DNA of 64,000 nt from Algorimicrobium sediminis (GTDB lineage Bacteria; Bacteroidota; Bacteroidia; Flavobacteriales; Flavobacteriaceae). The position numbers were made by a program, and so were the translations under genes. The DNA lies in contig NZ_JBHULS010000004.1 of NCBI RefSeq assembly GCF_042684585.1, positions 62,001-126,000 on the forward strand, given 5' to 3'. Shown piece after piece: positions 1 through 9,158 of this stretch. The notes beneath the pieces were generated by a model. That model was not told where the DNA came from and searched no databases. It saw only the letters and a list, made by a program, of their open reading frames with translations. Position 1 is the stretch's first letter, and each line of letters opens with the position of its first letter.

Positions 1-836
1 ATCAATTGTTGGTAAATTTTCCGAAACGTAATAAATTCTTACAATCGTCCATAATACGGATGACCTTGTTGTCTATAATTTTCACTTCCATTATAATTAT
101 TGCTTATTCCAGTGCTTTATTGCAACTTTTTAGGCAACGAAAAATATCGGAAATTAAAACCGATTTTATAAACAACATGACACATGAGTTTAAAACGCCA
201 ATTGCAACTATAAATTTAGCGCTAGATGCCGTTAAAAACCCAAAAGTTATTAACGATCCAGATCGTGTGGCTAGATACTTGCAAATGATTCGCGATGAAA
301 ATAAACGCATGCATGCCCAAGTGGAAAATGTTTTACGCATTTCTAAACTGGAAAAAAATGAATTAAACATCAGTAAAGATCGTGTGGATTTACATGAGTT
401 AATTGAAGATGCCATTGCACATATCCATTTAATTGTGGAAGATAGAAAAGGCTATGTTAACGCGCATTTAGAGGCCGAGCAATCATCGGTATTAGCAAAT
501 GAAACGCACTTTACAAATGTATTGGTAAATATATTGGACAATGCCGTAAAATACTCGCCAAACGCGCCTAAAATTGATGTGTTTACGGAAACTGTTGGTA
601 ATAATATTATTATAAAAATAAAAGATCAAGGAAGTGGTATGGGAAAAGCCGCTCAAAAACGTGTTTTTGAAAAATTTTACAGAGAACATACAGGAAATAT
701 ACACAATGTAAAAGGGCATGGTCTTGGTTTAGCCTACGTAAAGCGTATGGTGGAAGATCACCAAGGTCATATATCTTTAGAAAGTGAAAAAGAAAAAGGA
801 AGTACCTTTATTATAAAACTTCCATTAATATCGTAA
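1..836 (+). CDS. Sensor histidine kinase, C-terminal part (5' end outside window)
   Basis: The frame is open from the first bases of the window (first full codon at 3), so the N-terminal sensor part lies upstream. What remains has one membrane segment (residues 17-41 counted from the TTG at 6), a HisKA domain with the phospho-acceptor H60 in MTHEFKTP, and an HATPase_c domain: N-box NILDNAVKYSP (175-185), G1 DQGSGMG (207-213) and G2 GHGLGLAYV (237-245). All catalytic boxes look intact. It should autophosphorylate at the inner membrane and pass phosphate to the regulator that starts 5 nt downstream. The signal sensed cannot be read here. Confidence 0.93.
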   Translation, partial: QLLVNFPKRNKFLQSSIIRMTLLSIIFTSIIIIAYSSALLQLFRQRKISEIKTDFINNMTHEFKTPIATINLALDAVKNPKVINDPDRVARYLQMIRDENKRMHAQVENVLRISKLEKNELNISKDRVDLHELIEDAIAHIHLIVEDRKGYVNAHLEAEQSSVLANETHFTNVLVNILDNAVKYSPNAPKIDVFTETVGNNIIIKIKDQGSGMGKAAQKRVFEKFYREHTGNIHNVKGHGLGLAYVKRMVEDHQGHISLESEKEKGSTFIIKLPLIS

Positions 837-841
837 ATGTT

Positions 842-1558
842 ATGACAGAACAAAACAAAAAAATATTGTTAGTAGAAGATGATCCTAACTTCGGTATCAT
901 TCTTAAAGATTATTTAATGATGAATGATTACGATGTAACCCACGCCAAAAACGGTATGGAGGGATTCGAAAAATTTAAAAAAGACGATTTCGATTTATGT
1001 ATTCTAGATGTAATGATGCCGTATAAAGACGGGTTTACATTAGCAAAAGAAATCCGTGAGAAAAATACCGATGTACCTATTGTTTTCTTAACGGCAAAGG
1101 CCATGAAAGAGGATGTCCTTAAAGGGTACAAAGTGGGCGCAGACGACTATTTAAACAAACCGTTTGATAGCGAAGTCCTGCTTATGAAAATAAAAGCTAT
1201 TATGCAGCGTAAAGCAACCGAAACTGTTGCCGATAGTAAGCAATTTCAGTTTACTATAGGCGGTTTTGAGCTTAACTCTAAACTGCGTTTTTTAACCTAT
1301 AAAGGTGGGGAGCAAATTAAGTTGTCGCCTAAAGAGAATGAATTATTGCGCTTATTAGCTTTGCATGAAAACGATTTAATGCCAAGAGAATTAGCCCTAA
1401 CAAAAATATGGCGAGACGATAATTATTTTACATCGCGAAGCATGGACGTGTACATTGCAAAACTTCGAAAATACTTGAAATTAGACGATAACGTAGAAAT
1501 TTTAAATATCCATGGCGAAGGATTCAGACTTGTAGTAAATACCGAATCTGAAGATTAA
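842..1558 (+). CDS. OmpR/PhoB-family response regulator
   Basis: This 238-residue protein has an N-terminal receiver (about 1-120) with acidic pair D13/D14, phospho-acceptor D56 in LDVMMP, T84 and K106 in NKPF. It is followed by an OmpR-type winged helix (about 135-232) with the typical SPKENELLRLL and SRSMDVYIAKLRKYL segments. It lies 5 nt after the kinase gene and is surely its cognate partner. It resembles the RprY-type regulators of Bacteroidota, though I cannot assign a regulon. A strong hairpin terminator follows. Confidence 0.95.
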   Translation: MTEQNKKILLVEDDPNFGIILKDYLMMNDYDVTHAKNGMEGFEKFKKDDFDLCILDVMMPYKDGFTLAKEIREKNTDVPIVFLTAKAMKEDVLKGYKVGADDYLNKPFDSEVLLMKIKAIMQRKATETVADSKQFQFTIGGFELNSKLRFLTYKGGEQIKLSPKENELLRLLALHENDLMPRELALTKIWRDDNYFTSRSMDVYIAKLRKYLKLDDNVEILNIHGEGFRLVVNTESED

Positions 1559-1570
1559 CCCAAAATAGTA

Positions 1571-1600
1571 AAAAAAACCAGCTTTATAGCTGGTTTTTTT
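1571..1600. terminator. Bidirectional intrinsic terminator
   Basis: A perfect 13-bp stem (AAAAAAACCAGCT / AGCTGGTTTTTTT) encloses the 4-nt loop TTAT. It has an A-tract on one side and a T-tract on the other, so it can stop both the regulator gene (+) and miaA (-), whose stop codon it overlaps. Confidence 0.92.
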
Positions 1601-2513
1601 ATTTCGAAATACGGGTGTTTATAGCTTCTATAATTTTGGAAATATCGGTATTATAATCAAACCAAAGTGTATTGCTGTTTCGTTTAAACCACGTTAGCTG
1701 CCTTTTGGCAAAACGTCTGGTGTTCATTTTTATAGTAGATACGGCAGATTCTAAACTACAATCGCCATTTAAATAGTTGAAAATTTCTTTGTAGCCTACG
1801 GTATTTAGTGCATTCAAATGCGCCTGATCTTTTAGTTTGGTAACTTCTTCTAAAAGTCCCGCCGCCATCATGGCGTCTACACGATTATTTATGCGGTTGT
1901 AAATAATGTCGCGCGGCGCCGTTAATCCTATCGTTAGTGTTTTAAATGGTCTGTTACTAGCCGTTTTATTTAAAAAGGACGAATAGGGTTTGCCACTACC
2001 AATGCAAACTTCTAGCGCACGTATAACCCGATGCGGATTTTGAAGCGCTATGGTATTATAGGTTTGTGGGTCTTTTTGTTTTAGGATTTCCTGTAAAGCT
2101 TCCAAGCCCTCGGTTTCTAGGGTATTGTTTAAAGCGATACGAATGGCCTTATCTATTTTCGGAAACGCATCTAGCCCAGTTGTTACAGCATCTACATATA
2201 AACCAGAGCCACCTACCATAATAACAATTTGGTGGGTTTTAAATAGCTGTGTGAGTTTCGTTAAAGCATCTTTTTCAAAACTACCCACACTGTAAGTATC
2301 TGTTATGGATTTATTGTGTATAAAATGATGCTTGGCTGCCTGTAATTCTGAAGCTGAAGGAGCAGCGGTGCCAATAGGTATTTCCTTGTAAAACTGGCGG
2401 GAATCTGCCGAAATAATTTCAGTATTAAAATAAGTGGCCAATTGAATACTTAATGCGGTTTTTCCAATACCGGTTGGACCAACTACAGAAATGAGATACT
2501 TATGTTGCAACAT
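1599..2513 (-). CDS. miaA: tRNA dimethylallyltransferase
   Basis: This enzyme transfers a dimethylallyl group to A37 of tRNAs reading U-starting codons. At 304 residues it has the family length. It shows the P-loop GPTGIGKT (12-19), the DSRQFYKEIPIGTA segment that contacts the tRNA anticodon loop in this family, GGSGLYVDAV, and the C-terminal NTRRFAKRQLTWFKR motif. It is the last gene of a minus-strand run and starts 19 nt after the ion-channel gene ends. Confidence 0.97.
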   Translation of the reverse strand: MLQHKYLISVVGPTGIGKTALSIQLATYFNTEIISADSRQFYKEIPIGTAAPSASELQAAKHHFIHNKSITDTYSVGSFEKDALTKLTQLFKTHQIVIMVGGSGLYVDAVTTGLDAFPKIDKAIRIALNNTLETEGLEALQEILKQKDPQTYNTIALQNPHRVIRALEVCIGSGKPYSSFLNKTASNRPFKTLTIGLTAPRDIIYNRINNRVDAMMAAGLLEEVTKLKDQAHLNALNTVGYKEIFNYLNGDCSLESAVSTIKMNTRRFAKRQLTWFKRNSNTLWFDYNTDISKIIEAINTRISK

Positions 2514-2532
2514 GGAAATTGGGGTTGGTGTA

Positions 2533-3426
2533 TTAGCGTTTAGACGGTAAGTAATGGCCGCATTTATAGCAAAATTCAGCTTTATCCTTATGATTGTCTG
2601 CCGTACAATTTCGGCAGGATTTTGTGTTTAAATCTACCTCATTTACCGTTGCTGTTTCGTGAGCGGCATTAGCAGCGGCATTGGCAGCTAATTGGTTGTC
2701 CATATTTACTTTACGCGTGTATTCTGCCGAAACAATACCCGTAGGCACAGCAATAATACCATAACCCAAAATCATGATTAAACTGGCTATAAATTGTCCC
2801 AATGGTGTAACAGGTGCAATATCGCCAAATCCTACGGTGGTTAAGGTAACAATACTCCAATATATACTTTTAGGAATGTTATCAAATCCGCTTGCTTCGC
2901 CTTCTACTAAATACATAATTGTTCCGAAAATAGTTGCAGCAATAATAACAGCAAACAAAAACACGAATATTTTAGCCCGACTGGCTTTTATAGCCGTACC
3001 CAAATGAATAGAAGCTCCCAAAAAACGTGCTAATTTTAAAATTCGGAAGACACGCAGTAAACGCAATGCGCGGAGTGCCACCAGTGCGTGAGTACCCGGA
3101 AAAATTAACGAAATGTATTTAGGTAATGTGGACAGCAAATCCACGATACCATAAAAACTGGTAATGTATTTAAGTGGTTTTTTAACAGAAATAATACGTA
3201 AAATATATTCAATGGTAAACAATACGGTAATTATCCATTCTGAAATGTTTAAAAAATCGTGGTATTTTTCGTCAATGCTTCTTACGCTTTCCAGCATAAC
3301 CAAAACAATACTAGCTATGATGACTATTAGTAAAACAACATCAAATAACTTGCCTGCAGGCGTATCTGCTCCGTAAATTACCTCGTGAAGTTTGGCTTGC
3401 CAATTTCTATACTGTTTCTTGCCCAT
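2533..3426 (-). CDS. Voltage-gated potassium channel protein with C-terminal zinc ribbon
   Basis: This 297-residue protein has the six-helix layout of a voltage-gated K+ channel subunit. Its S4-like helix ALRALRLLRVFRILKLAR (118-135) carries regularly spaced Arg, and the pore loop has selectivity filter TVGFGD (197-202). The hydrophobic S6 is followed by an Ala/Asn-rich linker and a short C-terminal domain with two CxxC pairs (C271/C274 and C286/C289), which should bind one zinc. The zinc ribbon is an unusual cytoplasmic addition. It probably forms a tetrameric inner-membrane channel; conductance and gating are inferred from the family only. Confidence 0.9.
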   Translation of the reverse strand: MGKKQYRNWQAKLHEVIYGADTPAGKLFDVVLLIVIIASIVLVMLESVRSIDEKYHDFLNISEWIITVLFTIEYILRIISVKKPLKYITSFYGIVDLLSTLPKYISLIFPGTHALVALRALRLLRVFRILKLARFLGASIHLGTAIKASRAKIFVFLFAVIIAATIFGTIMYLVEGEASGFDNIPKSIYWSIVTLTTVGFGDIAPVTPLGQFIASLIMILGYGIIAVPTGIVSAEYTRKVNMDNQLAANAAANAAHETATVNEVDLNTKSCRNCTADNHKDKAEFCYKCGHYLPSKR

Positions 3427-3459
3427 AATACTAAATATACAATAAGTTTTGCCTATTTG

Positions 3460-4827
3460 TTAATTATCGAATTTTAATATTTTTATCTTTTTGTTTTTAC
3501 GTAAGTAGCTTTTAATAATGTGTTGCGCATCTCGGTTGTTTGCCATGGGCGTAATAATAGTTTCTAAAACCTTCTTATTTGTAATTTGATAATTTAAATT
3601 AAAATAGCCTAGGCCTTTAAAAATACCATTTTCTATTAATATCGCGCTACGTTCATCTACCGCTCTAGCACGGTCTATTATTACCATGGTGTCGTTGGTA
3701 TAACTATTTTTTTCAATAAGTTGCAACACACGTTTGTTGTAGTTTTCGGCCGATTCTTCTTGCACACAGGCTCCTAAACATTGTTTAATGCTGTAATTAA
3801 AACAGCTAGACTTGGTTGGATATAAGCCTGTTAATTTCTGGCACAAATTAAACGTTTCTACCGCTTTAAACAGATAACTTTTGGCACTTTGTCTATTTGT
3901 AAAAGTGGTTATGGGTTTTTTTCGGCCATCAGCCTTATCAATTACCAAATTAATGTAACCATGTTCGTCTTTAAAACTGTATAATGCGTGTGTAAAGCTG
4001 TTGCGGCGTAAAGCTCTGTTGTATATTGGTTTTAGTTTTTTTATTTCTTCGCTTTCCTTTAACAATGCCACCAATTCGCTTCCTGTATGTTCGTAGGTTA
4101 CCGTGGCAGCATGGCGTTGTATTTTTTTAGATTTTGGACTACTATTTGTAAAGTGCTGGCTAATTCTATTTTTAATATTGTTGCTTTTGCCTATATAAAT
4201 TATGGTGCCAGCTTCATTGTGAATATAATAAACACCTGTAGCATGAGGCAATTTATCTAGAATTGTTTTTAAATTGGCTGCCAAACCTTTTTTAGCTTCC
4301 AGTTGAATGGTGTCCTGAATTATAGATTTTTCCGAATCCTTGGCCAGTAACATTTTAAATAAAGCTACAGTAGCTTGTGCGTCGCCCGTTGCCCGATGCC
4401 TGTCGCTAACTGGAATTCCTAATGCGCGTGCTAATTTACCCAAACTATACGACTCCTGATTAGGAAGTAGTTTTTGAGATAACTGCACCGTACACAGTGT
4501 TTTTCGTTTAAACGCGAATCCTAAACGGTTAAATTCTGTTTTTAAAATACGGTAATCGAACTGCGAATTATGAGCAACAATAATACAGTCCTCTGTAATT
4601 TCGACAATGCGTTTAGCTACCTCATAAAATTTAGGCGCTGTTTTTAGCATACCATTATTTATGCCCGTAAGGTTTACAACATAAGGCTGAATTGGGCGTT
4701 CTGGATTTACCAAACTGCTAAACTGATCGACTACCTGGTGTCCATCAAATTTATAAATGGCTATCTCGGTTATACCTTCTTCATTATACTTGCCACCTGT
4801 GGTTTCTATGTCTAAAATTGCGTAAAT
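3460..4827 (-). CDS. DnaQ-like 3'-5' exonuclease fused to GIY-YIG nuclease domain (ATT start proposed)
   Basis: The protein joins an epsilon-type exonuclease (about 1-165) to a GIY-YIG endonuclease domain (about 195-290) and a UvrC/Cho-like tail. ExoI is DIET (D6, E8), ExoII is in AHNSQFDYR (85-93) and ExoIII is HRATGD (144-149). GIY-YIG spans GVYYIHNEAGTIIYIGKS (198-215). The first ATG-like codon (TTG at 4713) would remove ExoI, yet the frame stays open and conserved-looking up to a TAG at 4849-4851. No ATG, GTG or TTG lies in that stretch upstream of ExoI. The codon where the family normally has Met before YAILDIETTGG is ATT (4825-4827), so I place the start there (455 aa). It likely acts in DNA repair and follows yggS by 51 nt. 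Confidence 0.87.
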   Translation of the reverse strand: MYAILDIETTGGKYNEEGITEIAIYKFDGHQVVDQFSSLVNPERPIQPYVVNLTGINNGMLKTAPKFYEVAKRIVEITEDCIIVAHNSQFDYRILKTEFNRLGFAFKRKTLCTVQLSQKLLPNQESYSLGKLARALGIPVSDRHRATGDAQATVALFKMLLAKDSEKSIIQDTIQLEAKKGLAANLKTILDKLPHATGVYYIHNEAGTIIYIGKSNNIKNRISQHFTNSSPKSKKIQRHAATVTYEHTGSELVALLKESEEIKKLKPIYNRALRRNSFTHALYSFKDEHGYINLVIDKADGRKKPITTFTNRQSAKSYLFKAVETFNLCQKLTGLYPTKSSCFNYSIKQCLGACVQEESAENYNKRVLQLIEKNSYTNDTMVIIDRARAVDERSAILIENGIFKGLGYFNLNYQITNKKVLETIITPMANNRDAQHIIKSYLRKNKKIKILKFDN

Positions 4828-4878
4828 AGTGTTCGTTTTTTTATTTTCCTAGGTTGTAATTCCTTTCAAACCGGGTTT

Positions 4879-5532
4879 TTAATTGCGCGCTCCAAAGATA
4901 CTACTTCCTACGCGAATCATGTTACTTCCACATTGTATTGCCAATTCGTAATCACCGCTCATGCCCATAGAGATTATGTTCAAATCTGCATGCACTTGTT
5001 TCAGTTGGTTAAACACGGTTTTAAGTGTTTTAAACTCCTGGGTTACTTGTGTTGTATTGTTGGTAAATGTGGCCATCCCCATAACACCAACAACTTGAAT
5101 GTTATTTAGTGTTTTAAAGGTATCGTGTTGCAATATTTGAAGGGCTTCTGTACTATTTAAGCCAAATTTGGTGTCTTCAGCAGCAATTTTTATTTGCAAT
5201 AAACAGTTAATTGCACGGTTGTTTTTTTTTGCCTGTTTATTTATTTCCTGCAACAGTTTATAACTATCCACACCGTGTATTAAATTTACAAATGGGGCCA
5301 TGTATTTAACTTTGTTTCGTTGTACATGCCCAATCATGTGCCACAAAATATCCTTGGGTAGGGCCGCATGTTTTTCTGCCATTTCTTGAATTTTATTTTC
5401 ACCAAAAATGCGATGTCCTGAATGATAGGCTTCTAAAATAGCTTCGGTTGGTTTGGTTTTTGAAACCGCAACCAATGTAACGTCTTCAGGAATGGTTTTC
5501 TTAATTTTTTCTAGGTTTTCTTTAATGGACAT
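4879..5532 (-). CDS. YggS family PLP-binding protein
   Basis: This is a 217-residue alanine-racemase-like TIM barrel that binds pyridoxal phosphate without known enzyme activity; the family (YggS/PLPBP) maintains B6 and amino-acid homeostasis. The PLP lysine is K25 in LVAVSKTKP. Other family segments are FGENKIQE, WHMIGHVQRNK, MGMATF and the phosphate-binding SMGMSGDYELAI. I chose the ATG at 5532 (MSIKENLEK) because the upstream in-frame extension to 5577 resembles nothing in the family. It heads a pair with the exonuclease gene. Confidence 0.94.
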   Translation of the reverse strand: MSIKENLEKIKKTIPEDVTLVAVSKTKPTEAILEAYHSGHRIFGENKIQEMAEKHAALPKDILWHMIGHVQRNKVKYMAPFVNLIHGVDSYKLLQEINKQAKKNNRAINCLLQIKIAAEDTKFGLNSTEALQILQHDTFKTLNNIQVVGVMGMATFTNNTTQVTQEFKTLKTVFNQLKQVHADLNIISMGMSGDYELAIQCGSNMIRVGSSIFGARN

Positions 5533-5581
5533 ATAAGTTTGGGATTTTAAAAGTAAAAATGTCGGGCTAATAAACACGGTA

Positions 5582-5589
5582 CAAAATTA
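5582..5589 (-). promoter_or_regulatory. Putative -7 element for yggS
   Basis: On the minus strand this reads TAATTTTG, a match to the Bacteroidota -7 consensus TAnnTTTG, 50 nt upstream of the yggS ATG. I see no clear -33 TTTG at the usual distance. Confidence 0.4.
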
Positions 5590-5740
5590 CGGAATGTAAT
5601 GGGTTTTCTTGACTAGTTACTAAACAAACGGAGCTTTTTGAAAGCAAATTAATTTTAAATAAGCGTTATTAAAAAGCACAACGTTATCACGACATGGAAA
5701 GACCTCCAAAATAGCCCTACAGACAGGTTAACAACTTATT

Positions 5741-6979
5741 TTAAAATTCGTAAATGGTAATGCCACTACGTAATTTTGGTTCGATAAAGGTAGATTTAGG
5801 CGGCATTTTAAGTCCGTCGTCTGCAATTTGTTTCATTTCATCAATTTTTACAGGAACCATGCCAAAACCAACCGCAAAGTCGCCGTTATCCACGCTGCTT
5901 TTCATGTTTACCACATCGTTTTTACCATTCATATACATTATACGGTTATCGTTTCGTAAATCCACAATACCTAAAATAGGCTCTAAAATTGTTTTAAACA
6001 ATATTTGTGTATCAAGGCCATCCAGCGAGTTGGTCATTTTATAAGCAGTTTTACGAAGATGTAACGAATAAAATTCGCCGTCTAAATACATGCTAAACTG
6101 ATGTTTTTGATTTGGTTTATAGGGTATCGATCCGCGGTTTTCAATCCGGTATACCGTATCTAATTGAATTAAAAAAGCTTCTTTTGTTAGGCCGTTTAAA
6201 TCTTTTACAAGTCTATTAAATTCATGAATGCGCAAATCTGATTCTGGAATTAAATAACTCATAAAAAAATTATACGGTTCCTGTCCGCTATGATTTTTGT
6301 TTTCTGTTTTACAATCTTTATATAGTAAATATGAGCTAGCCGACCTGTGGTGGCCATCGGCAATATACACATGCGACATGCTTTCAAATTCTGTTTCAAT
6401 AGCTTTTAAAAGTTCGGGTTTTTCTACCTTCCATAAATAGTGCGTATCTCTGTAAGTAGTTGTAAACTCATATTCTGCCCGTTCTTTCTGTTTTTTTGAA
6501 ATAATATTTTTAATTACAGTATTATCCGGATAGGTTAAAAGAACCGGTTCGGCGTTAAAACCAACTGTTTTTAAATAGTCCTTAAAAATAATTTCTTTGT
6601 AAGCTATGGTGTCCTCGTGTTTCCGAATGCGGTTGTTTTCGTAATCCAAAGCACTTACGGCAGCAATTATGCCGTTAAACTCCTGATTTTCGCGGTCTAC
6701 AATTTTGTAAACGTAATAGCAAGGCTTGCTATCCTGCACAAATATGGCGTCTTCTTTAAACTCGAGATAGCGGTTTTTTACCAACGAATAGCGTTCAATA
6801 CCCGAAATTTCTTTATCGAAGCGATAACCCGGATTTACAATGTGTAAAAACGAAAAGGGGTTATCGCGCAGCCGCGATTCTAATTGTTCTTTGGTGTAAC
6901 TTTGGTAGGATCTAGCAGCAACCAGATTTACTTTGTCGCGCGTTGGTCTAACTGCTTTAAATGGAATTATTTTTGCCAT
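5741..6979 (-). CDS. DUF1015 family protein
   Basis: This 412-residue soluble protein matches the DUF1015 family along its length: N-terminal IIPFKAVRPTRDKV, the central YIADGHHRSASSYLLYK segment (histidine-rich, likely an active or binding site), and a C-terminal GFGMVPVKIDEMKQIAD block. The biochemical role is not established to my knowledge. In many Bacteroidota the family sits beside serine-biosynthesis genes, but none is visible here; its upstream neighbour is 3-hydroxybutyryl-CoA dehydrogenase, 87 nt away. The start at 6979 fits the family N-terminus. Confidence 0.9.
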   Translation of the reverse strand: MAKIIPFKAVRPTRDKVNLVAARSYQSYTKEQLESRLRDNPFSFLHIVNPGYRFDKEISGIERYSLVKNRYLEFKEDAIFVQDSKPCYYVYKIVDRENQEFNGIIAAVSALDYENNRIRKHEDTIAYKEIIFKDYLKTVGFNAEPVLLTYPDNTVIKNIISKKQKERAEYEFTTTYRDTHYLWKVEKPELLKAIETEFESMSHVYIADGHHRSASSYLLYKDCKTENKNHSGQEPYNFFMSYLIPESDLRIHEFNRLVKDLNGLTKEAFLIQLDTVYRIENRGSIPYKPNQKHQFSMYLDGEFYSLHLRKTAYKMTNSLDGLDTQILFKTILEPILGIVDLRNDNRIMYMNGKNDVVNMKSSVDNGDFAVGFGMVPVKIDEMKQIADDGLKMPPKSTFIEPKLRSGITIYEF

Positions 6980-7023
6980 GTTTAGGTTGCTTCAATGTTG
7001 GCAAGTTCTTTTTTGTAATACCA

Positions 7024-7055
7024 TTGCGCCCCAAATTTTGTGTTTTAGGGCGCAA
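7024..7055. repeat. GC-rich inverted repeat between 3-hydroxybutyryl-CoA dehydrogenase and DUF1015 genes
   Basis: TTGCGCCC (7024-7031) and GGGCGCAA (7048-7055) form a perfect 8-bp stem with a 16-nt loop, in the gap just after the dehydrogenase stop codon. On the minus strand no T-run follows, so it is either a weak, attenuator-like stop or an mRNA-stabilising hairpin. Confidence 0.5.
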
Positions 7056-7066
7056 GGTTTTTGTTG

Positions 7067-7957
7067 TTATTTTAAAAACTGTTTGGATACCTTTTCGGCT
7101 TTACGACTTTCGGAATAATCGTAAAAACCTTCACCCGATTTTACGCCAAGTTTGCCGGCGCGTACCATATTTACTAGTAGTGGGCAAGGCGCATATTTTG
7201 GATTTTTAAATCCGTCGTGCATAACATGTAAAATGGATAAGCATACATCCAAACCAATAAAATCAGCCAGTTGTAAAGGTCCCATTGGGTGCGCCATGCC
7301 TAACTTCATTACGGTATCTATTTCTGTAACTCCTGCTACACCGTTGTACAGCGTTTCTATAGATTCGTTTATCATAGGCATTAAAATACGGTTGGCCACA
7401 AACCCAGGGTAATCGTTTACTTCTGTAGGTATTTTGCCAAGGGTTTTAGACAATGTCATGATGGTTTCGGTTACCTCATTGCTGGTATTATAGCCTCTAA
7501 TAATTTCAACTAATTTCATAATTGGCACCGGATTCATGAAGTGCATACCAATTACTTGGCTAGGCCTGTTGGTAACTGCTGCAATTTGGGTAATGGAAAT
7601 TGAGGAGGTGTTGGTAGCTAAAATGGTGTTTTCTGCACAAACGGCGTCTAAATCCTTGAAAATTTTCAGTTTTAAATCGATGTTTTCAGTAGCAGCCTCC
7701 ACAACCAATTCAACGGTTTTTACACCTTCGTGCATTTTGGTATGGGTGGTAATATTGCCTAAAGTTTCTTGTTTTTGGGCTTCCGATATTTTTTCTTTGG
7801 CTACCATTCTATCTAAATTTTTAGCAATGGTATCCATTCCTTTTTTTAAGGAAGCTTCGTTAATATCAATTAATTGAACTTTAAAACCGCTTTGGGCAAA
7901 TGTATGAGCAATACCATTTCCCATGGTTCCTGCTCCTATAACTGCAATGTTTTTCAT
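7067..7957 (-). CDS. 3-hydroxybutyryl-CoA dehydrogenase
   Basis: This 296-residue NAD(P)-dependent enzyme oxidises or reduces 3-hydroxyacyl-CoA / acetoacetyl-CoA. It has the Rossmann motif AVIGAGTMGNGIAHTFAQ (5-22), the NTSSISITQIA segment and the catalytic histidine in GMHFMNPVPIMKLVEII, with the NAD-domain/helical-domain boundary at PGFVANRILMP. Its length is that of stand-alone Hbd/PaaH rather than the FadB fusion. It may serve fatty-acid or short-chain acyl-CoA metabolism; no other beta-oxidation gene lies nearby. Confidence 0.95.
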   Translation of the reverse strand: MKNIAVIGAGTMGNGIAHTFAQSGFKVQLIDINEASLKKGMDTIAKNLDRMVAKEKISEAQKQETLGNITTHTKMHEGVKTVELVVEAATENIDLKLKIFKDLDAVCAENTILATNTSSISITQIAAVTNRPSQVIGMHFMNPVPIMKLVEIIRGYNTSNEVTETIMTLSKTLGKIPTEVNDYPGFVANRILMPMINESIETLYNGVAGVTEIDTVMKLGMAHPMGPLQLADFIGLDVCLSILHVMHDGFKNPKYAPCPLLVNMVRAGKLGVKSGEGFYDYSESRKAEKVSKQFLK

Positions 7958-8042
7958 AAAAATATAGTTTCTATTTCTGTTAGGAATTTAGTCTGTATTC
8001 CAAAATTAATTTCAAATTATAAGTATGGCTTAAGCCTAACCT

Positions 8043-9002
8043 TTAAAACTGGTTAATAATCATATTGGCTACACGAAGCGCTTCCGTGCCGTCGTGTAGG
8101 CTAACTACTGGTGTGGTGTTGGTGTTAATGGCATGCGCAAATGTTTCCAATTCGTCCAAAATGGCATTGTTGTTTGTAACTTCAGGGTTATCAAAATAAA
8201 TTTGTTTTTTAACCCCCTCGGCATTTTGCAACACCATATCAAAATCGCCTGGATTTTCGGGCGCATCTTTCATTTTTACCACTTCACATTTTTTTTCTAA
8301 AAAGTCCACAGATATATAAGCATCGCGCTGAAAAAATCTGGTTTTACGCATGTTTTTTAATGAAATACGGCTTGCTGTTAAATTGGCCACACAGCCGTTT
8401 TCAAATTCTATACGGGCATTGGCAATATCTGGTGTATCGCTAATTACTGACACGCCACTGGCAGATACGCTTTTTACTTTGGATTTTACAACGCTTAACA
8501 CAATATCGATATCGTGAATCATTAAATCTAAAACCACAGGGACATCAGTGCCACGCGGATTAAATTCGGCTAACCGGTGCGCTTCAATAAACATGGGGTT
8601 TTCAATTTTGTTTTTAACCGCGGTAAAAGCTGGATTAAAACGTTCCACATGTCCTACTTGGCCGCGAATATTGTGTTTGGCTAGCAGTGCTCTAATTTCT
8701 TCGGCCTCTGCAACGGTATTGGTTATGGGTTTTTCTATAAAAATATGTTTGCCTTGTGCTATGGCTTTTTTAGCGCATTCGTAATGCGAAAGGGTAGGGG
8801 TTACAATATCTACCATATCTACGGCTGCAATAAGTGCGTCTATAGAATTGAAGTAGGTGTAACCAAATTCTTCAGCTACTTTTTTGGCATTTGCTTCATC
8901 TGCGTCGTAAAAGCCAACTAGTTCGTATTTATCCGATTGCTGTAATAAGCGTAAGTGAATTTTCCCCAAATGCCCTGCACCTAGGACCCCAGCTTTTATC
9001 AT
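8043..9002 (-). CDS. Gfo/Idh/MocA family oxidoreductase
   Basis: The 319 residues show an N-terminal NAD(P)-binding Rossmann fold (GVLGAGHLGKIHLRLL), the EKPI motif with the catalytic lysine (IFIEKPITNTVAEAEE), and a C-terminal alpha/beta domain with DLMIHDIDIVLS. Family members act on sugars, inositol or biliverdin-like substrates. The substrate cannot be fixed from sequence, and there are no carbohydrate genes next to it. It is divergent from pcm. Confidence 0.92.
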   Translation of the reverse strand: MIKAGVLGAGHLGKIHLRLLQQSDKYELVGFYDADEANAKKVAEEFGYTYFNSIDALIAAVDMVDIVTPTLSHYECAKKAIAQGKHIFIEKPITNTVAEAEEIRALLAKHNIRGQVGHVERFNPAFTAVKNKIENPMFIEAHRLAEFNPRGTDVPVVLDLMIHDIDIVLSVVKSKVKSVSASGVSVISDTPDIANARIEFENGCVANLTASRISLKNMRKTRFFQRDAYISVDFLEKKCEVVKMKDAPENPGDFDMVLQNAEGVKKQIYFDNPEVTNNNAILDELETFAHAINTNTTPVVSLHDGTEALRVANMIINQF

Positions 9003-9018
9003 AATATCTTGTTTTCAA

Positions 9019-9026
9019 CAAAAATA
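9019..9026 (-). promoter_or_regulatory. Putative -7 element for the oxidoreductase gene
   Basis: The minus strand reads TATTTTTG 17 nt upstream of the ATG at 9002, which matches TAnnTTTG. The -33 element is not obvious. Confidence 0.4.
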
Positions 9027-9158
9027 CGGTTTTTCATTATTTATTGCTCCGAAATTTGCCATAAAATAACCTCTGGTTAATTGTGGAAAAAATAGCTGTC
9101 TTTTAATTTTTACCCATTAAATGTTTGTGTAATTTTAGATTTTTAAAATTTGCATAGT

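Noticed and set aside
4711..4713. TTG at 4713 as start of the exonuclease gene
   Set aside because: It would delete the ExoI motif and the N-terminal strand although the frame upstream encodes them.
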